Below are positions 9,581-16,984 of a stretch of DNA of 64,000 nt, one piece after another. Numbering within the stretch: position 1 is the stretch's first letter; each line of letters opens with the position of its first letter. The translations under genes and the position numbers were made by a program. A model generated the notes under the pieces. It was not told the DNA's origin. It was given only the letters and a program-made list of their open reading frames with translations, and searched no databases. The DNA is taken from contig NZ_JAGSYF010000002.1 in NCBI RefSeq assembly GCF_025685645.1, forward strand, positions 124,001 to 188,000, written 5' to 3'. This DNA is from Edaphobacter bradus. Its GTDB lineage: Bacteria; Acidobacteriota; Terriglobia; Terriglobales; Acidobacteriaceae.

Positions 9581-10555
9581 ATGGCACGTTATCTGATCAC
9601 CGGAATCGCAGGCTTTATCGGCTCGACACTCGCTCACGTTCTCGTGGAGCAAGGTCACGAGGTCCGCGGCATCGACAACCTCTCCACGGGCAACCTCGAA
9701 AATCTCGCCGATATCCGGCACGCCATCTCGTTTCAGCAGATCGATCTTCAGGACGTCGAGGGCGTCAAGGCCGCCTGCGAAGGCGTGGAGTACATCCTCC
9801 ACCAGGGAGCCCTCGCCTCGGTTCCCCGCTCCGTCAAGGATCCGCTGACCTCGCACGAGTCCAACATCAACGGAACGCTCAACCTTCTCATCGCGGCTCG
9901 CGACGCCAAGGTACGCCGCATCGTGTACGCAGCCTCTTCCTCCGCCTACGGCGATCAGCCCACGCAGCCCAAGCAGGAGGACATGCTCCCCATGCCTCTC
10001 TCTCCCTATGCGGTGCAGAAGCTCACCTGCGAGTACTACATCCAGTCCTTCTATCGCGCCTACGGCCTCGAGGGAGTCTGCCTGCGCTACTTCAATATCT
10101 TTGGCCCACGCCAGGCTGCCGACTCGCCCTACTCCGGAGTCATCGCCCAGTTCACCTACAAGATGATGGCCGGCATCACCCCCACCATCTTCGGCGACGG
10201 CCTCACCAGCCGCGACTTCACCTTCGTCGATAACGCCGTCAGCGCGAACCTGCTCGCCTGCCAGGCCCCCAACGAGGTAGCGACCGGCCGCGTCTTCAAC
10301 ATCGGCACCGGCAGTAGCCACACTCTCAACGAGGTCTACGAAACCATCGCGAAGCACATCGGTTTCACGGACAAGCCCATCTACGGCCCGCCGCGTGAGG
10401 GCGACATCAAGCACTCCCTTGCCGACATCACGCGCGCCTCCGCCGAGCTCCGGTACAAGCCCAAGGCCGATTTCTACGAGGGCCTGCAAAAGACCGTGGC
10501 CTGGTACCTTGAAAGCCACCGAAGCAGCGAACTGCTGGCCTCCGGTACGAAATAG
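9581..10555 (+). CDS. NAD-dependent UDP-sugar 4-epimerase (WbpP/GalE-like)
   Basis: This is an extended short-chain dehydrogenase of 324 residues. The NAD-binding motif GIAGFIG is at residues 8-14, the AASSSAYGD strand near 117-125, and the YAVQK active-site Tyr143/Lys147 pair follows. The sequence LRYFNIFGPRQ is typical of UDP-GlcNAc 4-epimerases. The ATG at 9581 is preferred because GGGCGGAG precedes it and the Rossmann motif begins at once; an in-frame upstream extension to 9473 lacks any homologous sequence. It is divergent from the UDP-sugar dehydrogenase, and the pair would supply modified HexNAc donors to the EPS transferases. Confidence 0.87.
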   Translation: MARYLITGIAGFIGSTLAHVLVEQGHEVRGIDNLSTGNLENLADIRHAISFQQIDLQDVEGVKAACEGVEYILHQGALASVPRSVKDPLTSHESNINGTLNLLIAARDAKVRRIVYAASSSAYGDQPTQPKQEDMLPMPLSPYAVQKLTCEYYIQSFYRAYGLEGVCLRYFNIFGPRQAADSPYSGVIAQFTYKMMAGITPTIFGDGLTSRDFTFVDNAVSANLLACQAPNEVATGRVFNIGTGSSHTLNEVYETIAKHIGFTDKPIYGPPREGDIKHSLADITRASAELRYKPKADFYEGLQKTVAWYLESHRSSELLASGTK

Positions 10556-10585
10556 CTCAACGCTCTCTTCTATTCAGACCAGCAA

Positions 10586-10627
10586 GAAAAAGGTCGCCAG
10601 ATAAATTCCTGGCGACCTTCATCTTTG
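10586..10627 (+). terminator. Intrinsic terminator after the epimerase gene
   Basis: An 11-bp perfect stem (10590-10600 pairing with 10609-10619) is flanked by an A run and TTCATCTTT. It lies between the convergent epimerase and PEP-CTERM genes and may serve both strands. Confidence 0.75.
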
Positions 10628-10683
10628 AATCTCCGTATCAGGCCGCTCCCGACAGCCCCGTACAGAGAAAACTGGATCTGAAG

Positions 10684-11430
10684 CTATGCCCGCTTGCGGC
10701 GGAGCAGCGCGCCTGCCGAACCGATCAGACCGGTTCCCAGCAGAAGCAGTGAGCTCGGCTCAGGAGTAGCTGAAACGCTGCCCGTAAAGTCGAAGCCGGT
10801 ATCGAACGAACCACCCTGCGTAAGCTGGAAGGTCAGCGTGTTCACCCCGCTGACAAAGTCGGCGGAGTTGAGCGAGATTACCGTCGGGGTCATGCACGAA
10901 GGCGTGCCATTCGAGCAGTGGCTGAAGGCACCTGGATCCGTCGGCGTGTTCTCCTGATGGCCATTCAGGAAGACCGTAACGGTGTCGTCCGCCAGAAGAC
11001 TCAATGAGCCGTGGTCGATCGATCCGCCAGCCACATGCGTCATGTCAAACGTCGAGGTGAAGAAGTAGTTGCCATTCGGAGCAAAGTGACCGCCAGGCTG
11101 ACTGCCCGCAGGCGTAGCCGGTCCGGTCTGGCCAAAGGAAACCCACTCCGAACCCGGCTGGGCTGCCGTCCAGGTCGGCGTCACGTTCAAAAGTGCCACC
11201 GTGGTGGTGCCACCGGTTCCAGGCTGTGTCGTGAAACCACCGAAAGCCCCTCCTGTGTACGGCGTAATTCCGCCGGGAGTCGTGGGTGAAAACGCAAGAG
11301 CCGTGTTGCTGTTCGCCCCTGCAGGGTCGCCGGTTGCCATGCTTCCCACAGTTATAGTGTCAGCCGCCGCGAAAGCAGTCGTCAGTACGAGAACCGCTCC
11401 CAGGGCGGAAAGCTTGGAATAGAACTTCAT
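10684..11430 (-). CDS. PEP-CTERM sorting-domain protein
   Basis: This is a secreted protein of 248 residues. A signal peptide covers about residues 1-23 (LGAVLVLTTAFAAADT). The mature part is rich in Thr, Gly and Ser with no known catalytic domain. The C-terminus is a textbook PEP-CTERM signal: ATPEPSSLLLLGTGLIGSAG followed by the basic tail RRKRA. In known systems an exosortase cleaves at PEP and the protein is handed to the exopolysaccharide matrix. The shared block FGQTGPATPAGSQPGGHFAP shows that it is a paralogue of the next gene. The EPS locus lies beside it, but no exosortase gene is seen in the window. Confidence 0.88.
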   Translation of the reverse strand: MKFYSKLSALGAVLVLTTAFAAADTITVGSMATGDPAGANSNTALAFSPTTPGGITPYTGGAFGGFTTQPGTGGTTTVALLNVTPTWTAAQPGSEWVSFGQTGPATPAGSQPGGHFAPNGNYFFTSTFDMTHVAGGSIDHGSLSLLADDTVTVFLNGHQENTPTDPGAFSHCSNGTPSCMTPTVISLNSADFVSGVNTLTFQLTQGGSFDTGFDFTGSVSATPEPSSLLLLGTGLIGSAGALLRRKRA

Positions 11431-11720
11431 AAAAATCCCCCTTTAGCTGAAGTCAAAATCAATCTCCGCTTGGAAGCGGTTGAATCTAAATGCGTTACAT
11501 GACACAACTCGTACAAAAACATCTGTCTCGACGTGCGTGTCTGAAGTCCGAGCCGGGATCTCCCCGTAGACTCCATTTGTTTGCTGCACAGGCATTTCCT
11601 GCCCTGTTCTATGTGCAGATCAAAGACCAAAGCAAAGAAGCATATAAATCAATGACTTATGTGGGATGGGCTCTCCAAAATGTGCAATCCGTTGCATATT
11701 ATGCGGAAACAATTCGCACA

Positions 11721-11768
11721 CAAAAGCCCCACTTTAGGGACGCTCCCGACGTCACTAAAGTGGGGCCA
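11721..11768 (-). terminator. Strong intrinsic terminator between the two PEP-CTERM genes
   Basis: A 12-bp perfect stem pairs 11726-11737 with 11755-11766. On the minus strand it is followed by TTTTG, so it ends transcription of the upstream PEP-CTERM gene (11796-12509). The two paralogues are therefore probably separate transcription units. The remainder of the 11431-11795 gap shows no gene; a promoter for the 10684 gene must lie there. Confidence 0.8.
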
Positions 11769-11795
11769 TTTAGAGTTTCGTTCTCACCGCGTTAC

Positions 11796-12509
11796 TTACG
11801 CGCGGATCTTCCGGTACATCGCACCTGCACCTCCGAGTAGGCCCGTTCCCAGCAAAAACAGTGTGCTCGGCTCAGGAACTGTGTTGACCGTAGCGTCCCA
11901 GTCGAGGCCCAAATCAAAACTGCCAATTTGTTGCACATCAAACGTCAGGGTATGAGTTCCGGGCGTCAACAAAGCAAGAGCACCCGGGATATCGGCCTGC
12001 GTCACCGTATCCACGTTCAGGCAGTTCGGCAGAGCGTTCTGGCAGATTACGTTACCACCCGGTGCCGCCTTCATAAGAGTGTTTCCGCTGCCCGTTCCGT
12101 CCAGGAAAACAGCCGTCGTGTCATCGGCAAGGACACTGAAGGTGAACGCAGTTGCCTGACCATTAAGCGTGAACGTCGTCGTGAAAAAGTAGTCGCCGTT
12201 CGGCGCAAAATGCCCGCCTGGCTGGGCTCCCACTGGCGTCGTCGGTCCCGTCTGACCGAAGGAGATCCAGGTCGAGTTCGGCACCGGGCTGTGCCATAAG
12301 CCCGGTGCAACGGCAACGGTTCCGGGCGTGTATACGACACCCGAGTCGGGTGTCGATGAGCCGGGAACAAAGGCCATCGCCGAATTTTGATCCCCCATGC
12401 TCGGTTGACCACTCGCATAGCTCCCGAACCGGAAGGTATCTGCCGATGCAAAGGCGGTTGAACAAGCTACAACCGCCCCGAAAGCAACCAATCTAAGATA
12501 TTGCTTCAT
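11796..12509 (-). CDS. PEP-CTERM sorting-domain protein (paralogue)
   Basis: This secreted protein of about 237 residues starts MKQYLRLVAFGAVVACST, and GGAGGA lies just upstream of the chosen ATG at 12509 (a longer frame reaches 12578 but has no signal). The signal peptide ends near FASADT. The C-terminus is VPEPSTLFLLGTGLLGGAG with the basic tail YRKIRA, a PEP-CTERM signal. It shares FGQTGPTTPVGAQPGGHFAP and the overall plan with the neighbouring 10684 gene, showing an old tandem duplication. It probably ends up in the outer matrix in partnership with the polysaccharide made nearby; this is inference from PEP-CTERM biology. Confidence 0.86.
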   Translation of the reverse strand: MKQYLRLVAFGAVVACSTAFASADTFRFGSYASGQPSMGDQNSAMAFVPGSSTPDSGVVYTPGTVAVAPGLWHSPVPNSTWISFGQTGPTTPVGAQPGGHFAPNGDYFFTTTFTLNGQATAFTFSVLADDTTAVFLDGTGSGNTLMKAAPGGNVICQNALPNCLNVDTVTQADIPGALALLTPGTHTLTFDVQQIGSFDLGLDWDATVNTVPEPSTLFLLGTGLLGGAGAMYRKIRA

Positions 12510-12828
12510 GGAGTCCTCCATAATGCCTGATTCAAAAAAAGTGGAACTTACTCGATGTTCATTGGCGCAGATTTGCACCTGGACAATATTGAATGCATTC
12601 TTACTGCCAAATCTTGCCCCTTACGATGCAATAGCTTGCAAAAGCCATCTTGGGCAACGTGCACTCTCTTGCATCCTGTAAATCCACAAAAGTGCTCTCA
12701 TGGCATCAATAAACTCCGCCCCGTCCTTGTGCGCGCACTCACCATCCACATAGTTCCTGCGAGCGTTTCGCAAGGTCTCTTCGTCCAACAAGAGTCGTAC
12801 AATCGTAGTAAGAGGTCGAAGTCAGCCA
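12510..12828. other. Divergent intergenic region without a supported gene
   Basis: This 319-base gap holds the promoters of the minus-strand PEP-CTERM gene and the plus-strand secreted repeat protein. Its composition is more AT-rich than the genes. No convincing RNA, repeat or small gene was seen. Confidence 0.4.
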
Positions 12829-13692
12829 ATGCCACCATCCCCCGCGGTTCACCCACCGCGCTTCATCCTATCCACGTTGGCGTCTCTCGCCCTTCTCCTG
12901 TTCATCGCCATCCCAACGCTCTCAGCCAGTGTTCCCTTCGCCGGAACCCCGCTCGACCAGGGCTACCGCGACATGTACGACCTGCAGTTCCCCGATGCCC
13001 ACCTCAAGTTCCAGCAGTGGATCGACACCCACCCTCAGGATCCAATGGGCCCCGTCTCCGACGCCGCCGCCTTTCTTTTCAATGAGTTCGAGCGCCTGCA
13101 CGTCATTGACGTGCAACTCTTTGCCAATCAGGACCGCTTCGACAACCGCCAGCGCCTCACCCCCGACCCCACAGTCCGCAAGTCCTTCGAGGACCGCCTC
13201 GATCAGGCCGGTCGCCTCGCCGACACCGCGCTCCAGCAAAACGCCCGCGACGACCGCGCCCTATACGTCAAGACCCTCATCTCCGGCATGCGCTCCAACT
13301 ACGCCCTTATGATCGACAAACACGACGTCGCCGCCCTCAACTACAGCAAGGAGGCCAATTCCTGGTCCAAACAGGCCCTCGCCGCCAACCCCACCCTCTA
13401 CGACGCCTACCTCGCCGGCGGGGTCGAAAACTACATGCTTAGCCTCAAATGGGCGCCGCTCCGCTGGCTCCTCAACCTCACCGGAGCCTCCACCAGCCGG
13501 GAAGAAGGCCTCCGCCTTCTCCATCTCACCGCGACACAGGGCCATTATCTTGCGCCCTTTGCTCGCATGATGCTCGCTGTCGCTGCCCTCCGCGACAACC
13601 GCCCCCAGGATGCCCGCGCTATCCTCATCGATCTCAAGAAGGAGTTCCCGCGGAACGCTCTCTACGATCGTGAACTCGCGCGAATCCACTAA
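12829..13692 (+). CDS. Secreted helical-repeat (TPR-like) protein of unknown function
   Basis: This 287-residue protein has an N-terminal signal sequence (about residues 12-33, LSTLASLALLLFIAIPTLSA). The mature part is alpha-helical with several TPR-like helices: YDLQFPDAHLKFQQWID near residue 50, a second pair around residues 120-190, and PQDARAILIDLKKEFPRNALY near the end. No enzymatic motif is seen. It may be a periplasmic or outer-envelope scaffold. It precedes the type III polyketide cluster by about 130 bases on the same strand but a functional link is not shown. Confidence 0.75.
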   Translation: MPPSPAVHPPRFILSTLASLALLLFIAIPTLSASVPFAGTPLDQGYRDMYDLQFPDAHLKFQQWIDTHPQDPMGPVSDAAAFLFNEFERLHVIDVQLFANQDRFDNRQRLTPDPTVRKSFEDRLDQAGRLADTALQQNARDDRALYVKTLISGMRSNYALMIDKHDVAALNYSKEANSWSKQALAANPTLYDAYLAGGVENYMLSLKWAPLRWLLNLTGASTSREEGLRLLHLTATQGHYLAPFARMMLAVAALRDNRPQDARAILIDLKKEFPRNALYDRELARIH

Positions 13693-13820
13693 GTCACGAA
13701 TTCCTTCCGCCAGACGCCCTCTCGCAATGTATCCTTCAGCAAAGCTGTAGTTCTGGTTAGTCGTCTAAGCAGTCAAACGTCGGTTAGCATCGATACCACT
13801 TTTTAGAGGCTCCTCCAAGC

Positions 13821-14882
13821 ATGCGCATCTGTTCCGTCGGTACGGCATATCCCCCGAATCGTTACCCTCAGGCAGTTATCGCTGAAGCACTCCGCGGCCG
13901 CTGGGAGCACAAGATGGAAGAGCCGCGCCTGCTCACGCGCCTCCACGCCAACTGCGGCGTCGAGTTCCGCAATATCGCCTTTCCGCTGGAACACTACCTC
14001 GACCTCAACACCTTCCAGAAGAGCAACGACGCATGGATCAAGGTCGCCGTCGACCTCGGTCAGAAGTCCATCTGCCGCGCGCTTGACCACGCTGGCGTCT
14101 CTCCCGCCGATATCTCGGCCATCTTCTTCGCCTCCGTCACCGGAATCTCCAGCCCCACCGTCGACGCCCGCCTCATCAATCGACTCCCCTTCCCCGTCAA
14201 CATCAAGCGCACTCCCATCTTCGGGCTGGGTTGCGTTGCTGGAGCCGCCGGAATCGCCCGAGCCGCCGACTACGTCCGCGCCTTCCCCAAACACATCGCG
14301 CTCCTGCTCTCCGTCGAGCTCTGCTCTCTCACCTGGCAGGACGACGACCAGTCCATCGCCAACCTCATCTCAACGGGCCTCTTTGCCGACGGCTCTGCCG
14401 CCGTCGTCGTCGCCGGGGCCGAGACCGAAATCGCCAAACGCAGCTCCGGCCCCCGCGTCATCGACACCCGCTCCACCTTCTACCGCAACACCGAGCGAGT
14501 CATGGGATGGGACATCGTCGACACCGGCTTCAAGATCGTCCTCTCCCCCGACGTCCCCAAAGTCGTCGAGCAGAACTTCCCCGGCGACGTGGAAGGCTTC
14601 CTCGCCGACAACAACCTCACCCGTGACGACATCTCGAGCTACATCTTCCACTCCGGAGGCCCGAAGGTCCTCGACGCCATGCAAACCTCGCTCGGCCTTC
14701 CTCCCGACGCTCTCGCTCCCTCATGGAAGAGCCTCCGCGAGGTCGGCAACCTCTCCGCCGCCTCCGTCCTCGCCGTGCTCGAGGACTACCTCAAAATCCA
14801 CCCCGGCAAACCCGGGACCTACAGCATCCTCGCGGCTATGGGCCCGGCGTTCTGCTCTGAACTCGTGCTGCTCCAATGGTGA
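13821..14882 (+). CDS. Type III polyketide synthase (chalcone-synthase superfamily)
   Basis: This 353-residue thiolase-fold enzyme condenses an acyl starter with malonyl units to make pyrones, resorcinols or similar phenolic lipids. The catalytic cysteine is Cys138 in FGLGCVAGAAG, the histidine is His277 in FHSGGPKVLDAM, and the asparagine is Asn310 in LREVGNLSAASV. This Cys-His-Asn triad with the GGPKVLD motif separates it from FabH. VELCSLTWQ and DTGFKIVLSP are also family-typical. It is followed by an acyl carrier protein and a FabF-type ketosynthase on the same strand, suggesting that its starter may be an ACP- or CoA-bound chain from that pair. Product unknown. Confidence 0.88.
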   Translation: MRICSVGTAYPPNRYPQAVIAEALRGRWEHKMEEPRLLTRLHANCGVEFRNIAFPLEHYLDLNTFQKSNDAWIKVAVDLGQKSICRALDHAGVSPADISAIFFASVTGISSPTVDARLINRLPFPVNIKRTPIFGLGCVAGAAGIARAADYVRAFPKHIALLLSVELCSLTWQDDDQSIANLISTGLFADGSAAVVVAGAETEIAKRSSGPRVIDTRSTFYRNTERVMGWDIVDTGFKIVLSPDVPKVVEQNFPGDVEGFLADNNLTRDDISSYIFHSGGPKVLDAMQTSLGLPPDALAPSWKSLREVGNLSAASVLAVLEDYLKIHPGKPGTYSILAAMGPAFCSELVLLQW

Positions 14883-14912
14883 ACTCAGCAGATCAACGTC
14901 GCTACCATCGCC

Positions 14913-14941
14913 ACCATCCCTCCGCTGTGCGGAGGGATGTG
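14913..14941 (+). terminator. Hairpin after the type III PKS gene
   Basis: A perfect 11-bp stem pairs 14915-14925 with 14929-14939 around a 3-base loop. It lacks a clear T run, so it may be an attenuating or RNA-stabilising hairpin rather than a full terminator. Confidence 0.4.
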
Positions 14942-15039
14942 CGTTTACCGGGACCCGATGTAGAGGCGAGGCTCAAGCTGCCTTTACACTGACTCAGGTA
15001 TCCCTGTAAGTTGAACGAAGGAAATAAGGCGGCCACACC

Positions 15040-15300
15040 ATGGACGACATCGCAACACGGTGCATCGAGATCATCGCTAAATCAAAAAACATTCCGGCGG
15101 ACACCATTAACCTCGACACCACCTTCGAGCAGCTCAATATCGACTCGCTCGACAAGATCAACATCTCCTTCGAGGTCGAAGAGGCCTTTGACATCAATAT
15201 CCCCGACGAAGCCCTGGGCAGCCTGAAGAACGTCGGCGACGTCGTCAATGGCGTCAGACAGTTAGTCGCAAACAAGCCCCCCAAAGTGGCAACGTCCTAA
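15040..15300 (+). CDS. Acyl carrier protein
   Basis: This is an 86-residue, acidic, four-helix acyl carrier protein. The phosphopantetheine attachment site is Ser36 in LNIDSLDKINISFEVEE, which matches the DSL motif. It carries acyl chains as thioesters in the cytoplasm. GGAAATAAGGCGG precedes the ATG. It lies between a type III polyketide synthase and a FabF-like ketosynthase, and this dedicated setting, plus divergence from the usual primary-metabolism AcpP sequence, suggests a specialised carrier rather than the housekeeping one. Confidence 0.88.
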   Translation: MDDIATRCIEIIAKSKNIPADTINLDTTFEQLNIDSLDKINISFEVEEAFDINIPDEALGSLKNVGDVVNGVRQLVANKPPKVATS

Positions 15301-15338
15301 TCGCAACTTTGCACCGCTTCTCAGGAGTTCCCGTCGCA

Positions 15339-16565
15339 GTGAATCGTGTCGTCATCACAGGCCTCGGCTGCATCTCACCCATCGGTTCCTCGGTCGCAGC
15401 CTTCCGGGAAAATCTCTTCGCCGGAAACACCGGCATCTCCACCATCGCTGACGTACCCGACGCCCCCGACGGCAACCCAGGCGTCCGCTACACCCAGGCC
15501 GCACAGGTCTTCGACTTCGACCCCAGCCAGCACCTGACCTCCGGTGTCATCGCCGCCAGTAACCGCAACACGCAATTCGCCATTGTCGCCGCCCGCCAGG
15601 CCGCCCAGCAGGCCGACCTCCTCAAGTACCACAACCCCGGCGACATCGCCATCATCATGGGCTGCGCCTGCGGAGGCCGCTCCTCCGAGGAGCACGAAGT
15701 AAAAGGACTCTACACTCGAGACGCCCGCGCCCATCCCCTCACCATCGTCCGCACCATGTCCTCCGCCGGAGCCAGCCAGATCTCCATCGACCTGAAGATC
15801 ACCGGCCCCGCGCTCGACATCTCCACCGCCTGCGCCTCGGCCACACACGCCATAGGATTGGCCTTCCACATGGTCCGCTCCGGCATGGCCACAGCGGCCA
15901 TCACCGGAGGCCACGAGGCTCCCCTGAGCTTCGGCTTCTACCGCGCCTGGGACTCCATGCGCGTCGTCTCCCCCACACGCTGCCGTCCCTTCTCCGCCGA
16001 CCGCGACGGCATGACCCTCGGCGAAGGCGCCGCCATCTTCGCCATCGAAACCCTCGAATCCGCACAGGCCCGCAACGCCCCTATCTTCGCCGAGATCGTC
16101 GGCTTCGGCATGTCCGCCGACGCCAGCCACATCACCAACCCCTCCGTAGAAGGCGCCGCAACCGCCATGCGCAAGGCCCTCGCCGACGCCAACGCCTCAC
16201 CCGACGAAGTCGGCTACATCAACGCCCACGGCACCGGCACCCAGGCCAACGACTCCACCGAATCCGCCGCCATCCACCAGGTCTTCGGCGCCCGCGCACC
16301 GCACATCCCCGTCAGCTCCACCAAGGCCCTGCACGGCCACTCCATCGGAGCCAGCGGGGCCATCGAAGCGCTGGCGACGATCCTCGCACTGCAGGCTCAG
16401 CGCCTTCCCCACACAGCCGGAGTCACCACTCCCGACGCCAGCCTGAACGTAGATGTCATCACCGGCACACCGCGCCCCGCCGACACTACCCGCCCAGTAG
16501 CCATCTCCAATTCCCTGGCCTTCGGAGGCCTAAACGCAGTCATAGCCCTCCGTCGTTTCTCCTGA
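15339..16565 (+). CDS. Beta-ketoacyl-ACP synthase (FabF/KAS II type)
   Basis: This thiolase-fold condensing enzyme has about 408 residues. Its Cys-His-His triad sits in DISTACASATH (Cys165), YINAHGTGTQ (His297) and STKALHGHSIGASG (His334). It elongates acyl-ACP with malonyl-ACP. A GTG at 15339 is chosen because AGGAG lies 11 bases upstream and VNRVVITGLGC matches the normal FabF N-terminus; a TTG at 15309 is in frame. It starts 38 bases after the acyl carrier protein stop, so the two are probably one operon. Together with the upstream type III PKS it probably builds a specialised fatty or phenolic lipid; ketoreductase genes are not adjacent. Confidence 0.86.
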   Translation: MNRVVITGLGCISPIGSSVAAFRENLFAGNTGISTIADVPDAPDGNPGVRYTQAAQVFDFDPSQHLTSGVIAASNRNTQFAIVAARQAAQQADLLKYHNPGDIAIIMGCACGGRSSEEHEVKGLYTRDARAHPLTIVRTMSSAGASQISIDLKITGPALDISTACASATHAIGLAFHMVRSGMATAAITGGHEAPLSFGFYRAWDSMRVVSPTRCRPFSADRDGMTLGEGAAIFAIETLESAQARNAPIFAEIVGFGMSADASHITNPSVEGAATAMRKALADANASPDEVGYINAHGTGTQANDSTESAAIHQVFGARAPHIPVSSTKALHGHSIGASGAIEALATILALQAQRLPHTAGVTTPDASLNVDVITGTPRPADTTRPVAISNSLAFGGLNAVIALRRFS

Positions 16566-16984
16566 TCGCGCTCGCTGGATAGTCGCGACTGACTTGCGCA
16601 AAAAGCTTGCCAAGTTCGGTGAGCGAATTGGCGATTCATCACCAATTGAGAAGCAGAAACAGCAAAGCCCAGACTGAATCTACTCAGTCCTCGTTCATCA
16701 GTGACCAGAAGCGCTTTCCCGTTTACTGGCGGGTTAGGAACCCTATTCAATCGATTGTGGTTCGCTCCAGGTGCACGGAATCTTCGAACGGGCGTTTTTC
16801 CGGCAAGGTCTCACTTATCGACTAGTTCCGGCGGCAATTAGATAGTTCGTTGCGAACAATTGCTGCAGGAACTGCGGATAAGGCCGAGCAGATGCGCTAT
16901 ACGTCTGTAATTGCGCTTAAAACACACCCTCATGAAAAAAGTTTCGAGTAATATTATGAATAATACAAAGAGGTCGGGCCAACG
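16566..16984. other. Intergenic region upstream of the amidotransferase gene
   Basis: This 419-base gap is noticeably more AT-rich than its flanks, especially 16900-16975. A short plus-strand open frame (16607-16825) has neither a recognisable domain nor a ribosome-binding site and is not accepted. The promoter of the downstream gene is expected here; AAAGAGG precedes its ATG. Confidence 0.4.

Noticed and set aside
16607..16825. 72-codon open frame upstream of the amidotransferase gene
   Set aside because: No ribosome-binding site, no domain and composition unlike the genes around it.
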